The notes under the pieces: model-generated
Told to the model about the DNA's origin: nothing
The model's database searches: none
Seen by the model: only the letters and a program-made list of their open reading frames with translations
Translations under genes and position numbers: made by a program
NCBI GenBank assembly: GCA_017379815.1
Contig: JAFNVK010000033.1
Coordinates: 1 to 12,267 of the forward strand
Origin: Clostridia bacterium
GTDB lineage: Bacteria; Bacillota; Clostridia; Oscillospirales; CAG-272
Length of the DNA: 12,267 bases
Direction of reading: 5' to 3'
In this document: positions 6,523-12,267 of the stretch, one piece after another
How the letters are laid out: each line of letters starts with the position of its first letter
Position numbering within the stretch: the first letter of the stretch is position 1

Positions 6523-7779
6523 ATGAACGAGCATACTCCGCTTCAGCCCACGCCTCTTTCCGAGGATGGGGACAATCAAGTCATCCAACCGACCGAACAA
6601 AATGTAGAGGTTGAGCAGACTCCCACCGAGATCTCTCAGGAGACCGCCACGCTTCCCGAGCAAACCGCATCCCGATGGTATGCCGTTGAGAATGATGCGC
6701 CAAATCAAACGCGCAAGCCCAAAAAAGAGCGTGCGCTGCTGGTCTGGGCCGCCGTGGCAACGGTCGCTTTTCTGCTTTGCTTCTCCCTGCTTCTTGGCGT
6801 TGCCGTGCTGTATTTTACGGGAAGCCTCCTTGCGGACAACGGTCTCTCTGCCGAGATCATTGCCGAGAATGCGTCTCCCGCAACCGTTCTGATCTCCTGC
6901 AAAAACGATACGTCCTATAGCTACGGCACGGGATTTTTCCTGCGTGAGGATGGCTATATCGCCACCAACTATCACGTGATCGAGGACGCCGCCGAGATCC
7001 GCGTCACGCTCTTTTCCGGGCAGACGCTGGTCGCCACTAAGGTCGGCCATCACGCCGCGGCAGACCTTGCCGTCCTGCACATTTCGGGCAGGGGATATCC
7101 CGTTCTTCCGATCGGTAACTCGGATGCACTCCGCGTTGGCGAGCGTGCCGTTGTCATCGGAAACCCCGCAGGGCCTGACGCCCCATGGACCGTTACGCAG
7201 GGCATCTTTTCCTATCTCGACCGAACCATTCCCGTGTCGGATACCAATTGGACGGCAAATTTGACCATGCTTCAGACCGATGCTGCCGTTAATCACGGAA
7301 ACTCGGGCGGCCCCATCTGTAACGCTCGCGGCGAGGTGGTCGGCATCGTTACCCGAAAGCTGACCGACAACGAGGCCATCGGCTTTGCGATTCCCATCAA
7401 CGGTGCTATGGAGATCCTTAACGCGATCCTCGACGGTAAAAAGGCCGGTGAGGTCCACTCCTCCATCGTCACGGTCAGACCCCTTATGGGCATCACTGTC
7501 ATCGCAGCACGAAAGGGAGAAACCTATCCCATAAACGGTATACCCACGCTCGCTCCGGAAACAGGCCTTATGATACAGAGCGTTGATCCCTTGGGCGTAG
7601 CCTACCGTAAGCTCTACAGCAAGGACGTTATCGTCGCGATCAACGGCGTTCCCGTAGCCGACCCGGATACCTTAGCCGATCTGATGGAGAAAAAGCATCC
7701 CGGCGACTGGATCTGCCTCTCGGTGATCCGTAACGGACTGCAGATTGAGGTCAACCTTCAGCTCGCCCCGATCGACTGA
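6523..7779 (+). CDS. HtrA/DegP-like membrane-anchored serine protease with PDZ domain
   Basis: A trypsin-fold S1C protease for envelope protein quality control, 418 residues. About 68 polar, Pro/Thr/Glu-rich cytoplasmic residues precede one membrane anchor (about 70-98, ALLVWAAVATVAFLLCFSLL). The protease domain has an intact triad: His151 in TNYHVIED, Asp181 in AADLAVL and Ser261 in NHGNSGGP. A single C-terminal PDZ domain covers about 348-414, with GLMIQSVDPLG and VIVAINGVPV. This matches the one-PDZ, N-terminally anchored HtrA/YycK/YkdA group of Firmicutes. The ATG at 6523 has AAAGGA (6508-6513) 9 nt upstream. A TTG two codons earlier (6517) also has a usable GGAG and cannot be excluded. 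The gene starts 30 nt after the kinase stop, so it is cotranscribed and probably belongs to the regulon or signalling circuit of that system. Confidence 0.95.
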   Translation: MNEHTPLQPTPLSEDGDNQVIQPTEQNVEVEQTPTEISQETATLPEQTASRWYAVENDAPNQTRKPKKERALLVWAAVATVAFLLCFSLLLGVAVLYFTGSLLADNGLSAEIIAENASPATVLISCKNDTSYSYGTGFFLREDGYIATNYHVIEDAAEIRVTLFSGQTLVATKVGHHAAADLAVLHISGRGYPVLPIGNSDALRVGERAVVIGNPAGPDAPWTVTQGIFSYLDRTIPVSDTNWTANLTMLQTDAAVNHGNSGGPICNARGEVVGIVTRKLTDNEAIGFAIPINGAMEILNAILDGKKAGEVHSSIVTVRPLMGITVIAARKGETYPINGIPTLAPETGLMIQSVDPLGVAYRKLYSKDVIVAINGVPVADPDTLADLMEKKHPGDWICLSVIRNGLQIEVNLQLAPID

Positions 7780-7791
7780 ACTTCCAATATC

Positions 7792-7831
7792 AAAAAAGGA
7801 TCTCCTGAACACAAGTAAGGAGACCTTTTTT
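7792..7831 (+). terminator. Rho-independent terminator after the htrA-like gene
   Basis: AAAAAAGGATCTCCT (7792-7806) pairs with AGGAGACCTTTTTT (7818-7831) around an 11-nt loop. The only defect is one bulged A. The 3' arm ends in six T residues. It lies 12 nt past the stop codon and closes the two-component operon. Confidence 0.9.
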
Positions 7832-7892
7832 GTTTTATCATAGAAAAAATACGGAGGGCTTTGAAAAAAATCGTTTTTTTCCGGTTTTACTC

Positions 7893-7921
7893 TTGACGAA
7901 TCGGCGTTTCTTGTATATAAT
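7893..7921 (+). promoter_or_regulatory. Promoter of proBAC
   Basis: TTGACG (7893-7898), a 17-bp spacer and TATAAT (7916-7921) form a near-consensus sigma-A promoter. Transcription would start near 7928, about 50 nt before the proB ATG. That leader is too short for a T-box or other large riboswitch. Confidence 0.9.
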
Positions 7922-7929
7922 AGGATTTA

Positions 7930-7941
7930 TTAGTTGACTAA
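7930..7941. promoter_or_regulatory. TTAGT-TG-ACTAA inverted repeat at the proB transcription start
   Basis: A 5-bp inverted repeat with a 2-bp centre, placed at about +2 to +14 relative to the predicted start of the proBAC transcript. A bound protein here would block initiation, so it is a candidate operator. The arms are short and chance is a real alternative. Confidence 0.3.
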
Positions 7942-7979
7942 AGTGTTTTTAGGCTTTTCCGAAAGGAGACGAGGAACAT

Positions 7980-8768
7980 ATGCGAACCGTGATCAAGATT
8001 GGTACGTCCACTCTGGCACACGCCACGGGAAAACTGAATATCCGACGTGTAGAGGAGCTTTGCCGCGTGCTGAGTGATCTGAAGAACTCGGGGCACGAGG
8101 TGATCCTGGTTTCCTCGGGCGCGATCGGTATGGGCGTGGGCAAGCTTGGGCTCAAGGCACGCCCGGAGGACATTCCCGGCAAGCAGGCAGCCGCCGCCGT
8201 CGGACAGTGTGAATTGATGTATACCTACGATCGACTCTTTGAGCAATACCATCACACCGTAGCGCAGATCCTCCTTACCGGCTCGGATTTCCGCCATGAG
8301 GATCGCTACCGCAATTTTCAGAACACCATGCACCGCTTGCTTGAGCTTGAGGTGCTTCCCATCATCAACGAAAACGACACGATCGCCACGGAGGAGATCA
8401 AGGTTGGAGACAACGACACGCTCTCAGCCATGGTTGCCGTCGGTATTGATGCCGACCGTCTGATCCTGCTTTCCGACATTGACGGTCTCTTTACGGGAGA
8501 TCCGCACAGAGATCCCGAGGCAAAGCTTATTCCTTGCGTAGACACGCTTACTCCGGCAATGCTCGCCTGTGCAGGTGACGAGGGCTCCTCGCTTGGCACG
8601 GGAGGTATGCGCACCAAGCTCCAGGCCGCCGCGATCTGCATGGAGGCAGGGTGTGAGATGGTGATCCTAAACGGCTCCTCTCCCGCACTTCTTTACGATC
8701 TGTTTGAGGGAAAGCACGTTGGCACGCGCTTTCTTCCCACCGTAAGCAAGGAAGGGGAAAACGCATGA
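7980..8768 (+). CDS. proB: Glutamate 5-kinase (short form without PUA domain)
   Basis: Phosphorylates L-glutamate with ATP to gamma-glutamyl phosphate, the first and usually proline-inhibited step of proline synthesis in the cytoplasm. The 262 residues are one amino-acid-kinase domain: KIGTST (6-11), VSSGAIGMG (44-52), PIINENDTIATEEIKVGDND (127-146), LLSDIDGLFTGDP (163-175) and LGTGGMRTKLQAA (205-217). The RNA-binding-like PUA domain found at the C-terminus of the roughly 367-residue E. coli enzyme is absent. Comparable short forms are known in other Firmicutes. AAAGGAG (7962-7968) and a nearer GAGG (7971-7974) precede the ATG. The stop overlaps the proA start by 4 nt (ATGA), so the two are translationally coupled, which fits the labile intermediate passed between the enzymes. 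Confidence 0.97.
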   Translation: MRTVIKIGTSTLAHATGKLNIRRVEELCRVLSDLKNSGHEVILVSSGAIGMGVGKLGLKARPEDIPGKQAAAAVGQCELMYTYDRLFEQYHHTVAQILLTGSDFRHEDRYRNFQNTMHRLLELEVLPIINENDTIATEEIKVGDNDTLSAMVAVGIDADRLILLSDIDGLFTGDPHRDPEAKLIPCVDTLTPAMLACAGDEGSSLGTGGMRTKLQAAAICMEAGCEMVILNGSSPALLYDLFEGKHVGTRFLPTVSKEGENA

Positions 8769-10021
8769 CGACGCTGGATATCCTGAAGGCCGCAAAGGCC
8801 GCCGCTCCCTCGCTCGCGGCGCTTTCCACCGACGAAAAGAACCGCGCCCTCCTTTCCATGGCAGAGGCACTCGAAGCCAACACAGAAACGCTTCTTGCCG
8901 CAAACCGCATCGATCTTGAGGCGGCGGAAGGTAAGATCTCGACCGTCATGCTTGACCGACTGCGCCTTACCGAGGACCGCATCCGCGCGATGGCGAACGG
9001 CATCCGCGAGGTGGTCGAGCTTCCCGATCCCATCGGTCGGGTGATCCAACGGATTGAGCGCCCGAACGGACTTTGCATTGAGCGAGTCCGCGTTCCCATG
9101 GGCGTTACGGCCATTATTTATGAGAGCCGCCCGAACGTTACCTCGGATGCCGCCGCCCTCTCCCTCAAAAGCGGAAACGTCTGCGTGCTTCGCGGAGGGA
9201 AGGAGGCCTACCAAAGCTCCGCCGCGATCGTTCGCGCGCTCCGCCAAGGCCTTTCCCGGTGCGGCATGCCTGAAAACTGGATCAATATGCTCGAGGACGT
9301 CTCCCGCGAGGGAGCACGCGAGCTGATGACCGCCGTTTCCTACGTGGATCTCCTGATCCCGCGCGGCGGAGCAGGGCTGATCCGCACCTGCGTGGAAAAC
9401 GCAACCGTGCCCTGCATCCAGACGGGAACCGGCATCTGCCATATCTACGTGGACGCCAAGGCCGATCTTGAAATGGCATTGAATATTCTCGAAAACGCAA
9501 AGACCAGCCGTCCGTCGGTCTGCAATGCCGCCGAGGTATGTCTCGTGCACCGTGCGGTCGCCGACCGATTCCTGCCCATGCTCCGTAAGCGTCTGGTGGA
9601 GGAGCAGACCGAGAAGGGGCGTCCCGCCGTCACCCTGCGACTTGATCCCGCGGCAGCTGCCATTATTCCGGGAGAGGTTGCCAAGGATACCGACTTTGAC
9701 ACTGAATTTCTCGATTATATCCTTGCCGTCAAGGTCGTGGAGAACACCGAAGAAGCCATCGGACATATTGCCACGCATTCCACCCACCACAGCGAGGCCA
9801 TCGTCACCGAGGATCGGGCGGCTGCAGATCTTTTCGTTGCCGCCGTGGACAGTGCGGCGGTCTACGTCAACGCCTCCACCCGCTTTACCGACGGCGGTGA
9901 ATTCGGGCTTGGATGTGAGATCGGCATCTCCACGCAAAAGCTCCACGCCAGAGGCCCGATGGGTCTTGAGGAGCTGACCACCTACAAATACGTGATCCAC
10001 GGAAGCGGACAGATCCGCTGA
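8765..10021 (+). CDS. proA: Gamma-glutamyl phosphate reductase
   Basis: The NADPH-dependent enzyme that reduces gamma-glutamyl phosphate to glutamate-5-semialdehyde, the second step of proline synthesis. It has 418 residues, the normal length for the family. Visible hallmarks are VPMGVTAIIYESRPNVTSDA (110-129), LKSGNVCVLRGGKEA, LIPRGGAGLI (197-206), the catalytic-cysteine motif SRPSVCNAAE with C253, and the C-terminal block GEFGLGCEIGISTQKLHARG followed by PMGLEELTTYKYVIHGSGQI. It begins inside the proB stop codon (ATGA overlap at 8765-8768). The proB/proA pair is separate, not fused as in eukaryotic P5CS. No missing residue or frameshift was noticed. Confidence 0.98.
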   Translation: MTTLDILKAAKAAAPSLAALSTDEKNRALLSMAEALEANTETLLAANRIDLEAAEGKISTVMLDRLRLTEDRIRAMANGIREVVELPDPIGRVIQRIERPNGLCIERVRVPMGVTAIIYESRPNVTSDAAALSLKSGNVCVLRGGKEAYQSSAAIVRALRQGLSRCGMPENWINMLEDVSREGARELMTAVSYVDLLIPRGGAGLIRTCVENATVPCIQTGTGICHIYVDAKADLEMALNILENAKTSRPSVCNAAEVCLVHRAVADRFLPMLRKRLVEEQTEKGRPAVTLRLDPAAAAIIPGEVAKDTDFDTEFLDYILAVKVVENTEEAIGHIATHSTHHSEAIVTEDRAAADLFVAAVDSAAVYVNASTRFTDGGEFGLGCEIGISTQKLHARGPMGLEELTTYKYVIHGSGQIR

Positions 10022-10064
10022 CCCCCTCACGCGTTGTAAACTTTTGAAGAAAGGCAGAATTAAG

Positions 10065-10871
10065 ATGAAGAACACGTTTGGATTTATCGGTTGCGGAAAT
10101 ATGGGCGGCGCTCTCGCCGAGGCCGTTGCCAAGACCGTTCTCGGGGACAATATCATGGTGTGTGACTCGGCCTTTGACAAGGCTGAGCGTCTTGGCAGAA
10201 AGTGCGGAATGCAGGTCTCGGACCTGGCTTCTATCGTCAAAAGCTGTCAGTATATCTTCCTTGCCGTCAAGCCTCAGGGAGCCGAGGCGCTGTTCGCCTC
10301 CATCCGCCCGATGCTTCAGAAGCGCAAGGATCCCTTCGTTCTGATCAGTATGCTCGCAGGAACCTCCATTTCGACGCTGGAGTCCCTTGCCGGATGCCAC
10401 TGCCCGATCATCCGTATTATGCCCAACACCCCCGCATCGGTCGGCGAGGGCATGATCCTTTACGATTACAACGATTCCGTCACAGCGGATCAGCTGGCCG
10501 ACTTTTCTAACGCACTTTCCGAGGCAGGACGTCTTGACCATCTTCCCGAAAAAAGCATCGACGCGGCAAGTGCGCTTTCCGGCTGCGGCCCCGCCTTTGC
10601 CTTCCTCTTTGCCGAGGCTCTGGCCGATGCCGGTGTGGAGTGCGGTCTGACGCGCGATCAGGCAAATCTTTACGCTGCGCAGACCCTGCTCGGCAGTGCA
10701 AAGCTTCTTCTGGAGACCGGCAAGCACCCGGGCGTGCTGAAGGATGCCGTCTGCAGTCCCGGAGGAACCACCATCGCAGGCGTTCACGCGCTGGAGGACG
10801 GAGGCTTCCGCGCCGCAACCATCAACGCGGTCACCGCCGCCTATCAGAAGACCCTGCAGCTGAAGAAATAA
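10065..10871 (+). CDS. proC: Pyrroline-5-carboxylate reductase
   Basis: Reduces 1-pyrroline-5-carboxylate to L-proline with NAD(P)H, the last step of the pathway. The 268 residues start with the Rossmann motif FGFIGCGNMGG (5-15), continue with FLAVKPQ (65-71) and IRIMPNTPASVGEGM (116-130), and end with the P5CR dimerisation domain containing LSGCGPAFAFLFAEALADAG (171-190) and the signature DAVCSPGGTTIAGVHALE (227-244). The frame is open from a TTG at 10044, but AAAGG (10050-10054) lies inside that extension, 10 nt before the ATG at 10065, and the Rossmann fold starts right after this ATG, so it is chosen. The gap to proA is 43 nt with no terminator, so proB, proA and proC form one operon that encodes the whole route from glutamate. 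Confidence 0.97.
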   Translation: MKNTFGFIGCGNMGGALAEAVAKTVLGDNIMVCDSAFDKAERLGRKCGMQVSDLASIVKSCQYIFLAVKPQGAEALFASIRPMLQKRKDPFVLISMLAGTSISTLESLAGCHCPIIRIMPNTPASVGEGMILYDYNDSVTADQLADFSNALSEAGRLDHLPEKSIDAASALSGCGPAFAFLFAEALADAGVECGLTRDQANLYAAQTLLGSAKLLLETGKHPGVLKDAVCSPGGTTIAGVHALEDGGFRAATINAVTAAYQKTLQLKK

Positions 10872-10881
10872 ACGAAAAACA

Positions 10882-10922
10882 GCGTGCCGCTCTCGGATCT
10901 CTCCGGGGCGGCACGCTTTTTT
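10882..10922 (+). terminator. Bidirectional terminator between proC and the convergent ABC ATPase gene
   Basis: GCGTGCCGC (10882-10890) pairs with GCGGCACGC (10908-10916), a perfect 9-bp stem, with a small CGG/CCG stem possible in the loop. Six T residues (10917-10922) follow on the plus strand. On the minus strand the same stem is followed by TG and five T residues (10875-10879), so it can stop both transcripts. The ATPase stop codon (10921-10923) lies inside the plus-strand T-run. Confidence 0.9.
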
Positions 10923-11517
10923 ATTCGGTTTTTGCAGGAAGACGGAGAATACGGTCGGCAAAGGCCTCGGCCTCGGCACGCAGGTGCGTTACGAGGATCG
11001 CCGTCTTTCCTTCCTTCTTCAGCTCTCTGCGCAAGCGCGTGGCCAGCTCCTGCCGCATCTCCTCGTCCAGAGCAGAGAAGGGCTCGTCGAGAAGAAGCAG
11101 GTCGCCGCCGTAGAGAAGCGCTCTGGCAAGGGAGACTCGGCTTTTCATGCCGCCCGAAAGCTCGCGCGGATAAAGCCCCTCCACATCCGAAAGTCCCATC
11201 TCGGCAAGGAGAGCGGAAAGCCTTTCCTCTCCTGCACGCCGTTCGCTTTGCGGAAGTGCGGACAAAAGGTTTTCCCGCACCGTCAGCCAAGGAAAGAGGC
11301 GAGGCTCCTGAAAGGCAACCGATACGCGCGCATGGTCGGATCGGATCTCGCCTGTCTGCGGTCCTTGCAGACCTGCGGCAAGATGGAGCAGGGTGGTCTT
11401 TCCGCATCCCGACTCTCCCATCACAGCGAGAAGCTCGCCCGTCTCAAGACAAAAGGAAAGCTCACGGAGCACTTCCTTATCCCCGTAGGAAAAGGAGACT
11501 TGATCAAATCGAATCAT
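10921..11517 (-). CDS. ABC transporter ATP-binding protein, NitT/TauT (nitrate/sulfonate/taurine) type
   Basis: The cytoplasmic ATPase subunit of an importer, 198 residues. It has Walker A GESGCGKTT (34-42), the Q-loop VAFQEPRLFPWLTV (Q70), the ABC signature LSGGMKSRVSLARAL (120-134), Walker B LLLDEPFSALD (141-151, catalytic E145) and the switch His178 in LVTHLRAEA. The Q-loop FQEPRLFPWLTVRENL and signature LSGGMK are typical of SsuB/TauB/NrtD-like ATPases. It is compact: most relatives have about 240-260 residues, and it ends shortly after the H-loop, but all catalytic motifs are intact. The ATG at 11517 overlaps the permease TGA by 4 nt and has AAAGGAGGT 6 nt upstream. A 13-codon upstream extension to 11556 has no support. 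The substrate cannot be read from this subunit. Confidence 0.94.
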   Translation of the reverse strand: MIRFDQVSFSYGDKEVLRELSFCLETGELLAVMGESGCGKTTLLHLAAGLQGPQTGEIRSDHARVSVAFQEPRLFPWLTVRENLLSALPQSERRAGEERLSALLAEMGLSDVEGLYPRELSGGMKSRVSLARALLYGGDLLLLDEPFSALDEEMRQELATRLRRELKKEGKTAILVTHLRAEAEAFADRILRLPAKTE

Positions 11518-12267
11518 TCCGTTACCTCCTTTGCCATGCCTTCGGGATCCTGCCAACGCTTCAGAAGGGCAGAAACGGCAAACTCGATCAGGATACTGAG
11601 CAAAACCACCGTCAATGTCCAGGCAAACATGCTTGTCGTCTCCAGATATTGCTTTGCCTCGCCGATCATGGTTCCGATCGAGCTTTTGGGCATCACCAGG
11701 ATCTCGGCGGCAACCCCCGCCTTCCAGGCAAGGCCGATCGCCATGCGGACGGAGGAAACGAAATAGGGGCGCAGAGTAGGAAGCGTAAGATAGCGAAAGC
11801 GTCTCCAGGGAGAAAAGCGGTAGGCTTTCGTCATTTCCAGGAGCGAGGGATCAACCGTTTTGTAGCCGATGTCAAGATTGGTCCAGACAACCGGCAGAAC
11901 GATGAGCGCCGTAATAAAGGAGGGCACCTTGGCCGTTCCCATCCAGAGCATGGCCAGAATAATGAAGGACGCCACGGGCGTTGCCTTGACCACGGCCATA
12001 ACGGGCTGTAAAAGAGCGCGCAGAAGAGAGATGCGCGAGGTAAGTGCCGCAAGAAGCACACCGCCAACCGAGGCCAGCAAAAAGCCTGCCAGAATATTGC
12101 GCAGGGAATTCGCGGTCACGCGGTAAAAGTCAGCCGTTCCCAAAAGCGCAAAAAGACGCTTGAAGACGCTTATGGGATCAGGAAGGAGCAAGGGCTTTGC
12201 CACGGCAAGCGCCAGGAGCTCCCAAACGCCGAGCCAGAAGGCAGTGACGAGCAGAAGGCGAAGCGCC
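11514..12267 (-). CDS. ABC transporter permease, NitT/TauT (SsuC/TauC-like) type, 5' end outside the window
   Basis: The membrane subunit partnering the adjacent ATPase. Reading stays open to the window edge: 250 residues are visible, starting ALRLLLVTAFWLGVWELLAL, which is the expected first transmembrane helix followed by KPLLLPDPISVF. A start at the GTG at 12203 would delete that helix, so the real start lies beyond 12267, probably only a few codons away given a family length of about 250-265. The cytoplasmic EAA loop that contacts the ATPase reads LLEMTKAYRFSPWRRFRYLT and then LP (about 142-163), the form seen in clostridial NitT/TauT permeases. GLAWKAGVAAEILVMPKSSI and YLETTSMFAWTLTVVLLSI follow. 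A solute-binding protein would be expected upstream, outside the window. Sulfonate, taurine, nitrate or thiamine-precursor-like ligands are all possible. Confidence 0.93.
   Translation of the reverse strand, partial: ALRLLLVTAFWLGVWELLALAVAKPLLLPDPISVFKRLFALLGTADFYRVTANSLRNILAGFLLASVGGVLLAALTSRISLLRALLQPVMAVVKATPVASFIILAMLWMGTAKVPSFITALIVLPVVWTNLDIGYKTVDPSLLEMTKAYRFSPWRRFRYLTLPTLRPYFVSSVRMAIGLAWKAGVAAEILVMPKSSIGTMIGEAKQYLETTSMFAWTLTVVLLSILIEFAVSALLKRWQDPEGMAKEVTE

Noticed and set aside
6316..7458. 380-codon minus-strand open frame opposite the kinase end and the htrA-like gene
   Set aside because: It spans two well-supported genes in antisense and has no recognisable product.
7930..7979. Possible riboswitch or T-box leader before proB
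   Set aside because: Only about 50 nt separate the predicted start from the ATG, with no T-box sequence, specifier stem or terminator.
8693..10240. 515-codon minus-strand open frame opposite proA and the start of proC
   Set aside because: It is antisense to an unmistakable proA, has low-complexity-like composition and no recognisable motif, and arises from codon bias in GC-rich genes that rarely use codons giving antisense stops.
10884..12011. 375-codon plus-strand open frame opposite the ABC transporter genes
   Set aside because: It begins inside the terminator hairpin and is antisense to both ABC genes. Its composition is rich in Arg, Gly and Pro, as expected of a shadow frame.

Overview
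The window looks like an ordinary chromosomal segment of a moderately GC-rich, Gram-positive Clostridia-type Firmicute. The evidence is strong AGGAGG-like ribosome binding sites, sigma-A-type promoters with near-consensus -10 boxes in AT-rich gaps, a clostridial-style extracellular glucosaminidase, a WalRK-like two-component system and a membrane-anchored HtrA protease. I see no mobile element, CRISPR array, tRNA, rRNA or phage gene.

Layout. Left block, minus strand: a 5' fragment of a class IV (D-amino-acid/branched-chain type) aminotransferase (1-259) lies 19 nt downstream of a large exported N-acetylglucosaminidase-like cell-wall hydrolase (279-2519). Upstream of that is the Obg-family ATPase gene ychF (2694-3788), which has its own promoter and terminator. 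A divergent intergenic region of about 460 bp (3789-4248) separates this block from a plus-strand cluster: an OmpR-family response regulator (4249-4941), a two-transmembrane sensor histidine kinase starting at TTG (4987-6492) and an HtrA/DegP-like serine protease with a PDZ domain (6523-7779), closed by a terminator. A new promoter then drives proB-proA-proC (7980-10871), a complete glutamate-to-proline pathway, ended by a terminator shared with the convergent right-hand block. That last block, minus strand, encodes the ATPase (10921-11517) and the permease (11514 to beyond 12267) of a NitT/TauT-type ABC importer. Its binding protein is not in the window.

How the genes work together. The hydrolase and the aminotransferase appear to form one transcription unit that may join wall turnover to D-amino-acid metabolism. 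The regulator-kinase-HtrA cluster reads as an envelope-sensing module. ProB phosphorylates glutamate, ProA reduces it to the semialdehyde, and ProC reduces the cyclised pyrroline-5-carboxylate to proline. The ABC genes overlap by 4 nt and are probably translationally coupled.

No convincing new biological system was found. The observations most worth a second look are non-coding: a perfect 16-bp palindrome embedded in 20-bp-spaced direct repeats upstream of the glucosaminidase promoter, the same 20-bp repeat spacing at the ychF promoter, and an 18-bp dyad upstream of the response regulator. The modular C-terminus of the glucosaminidase is the most unusual protein feature.
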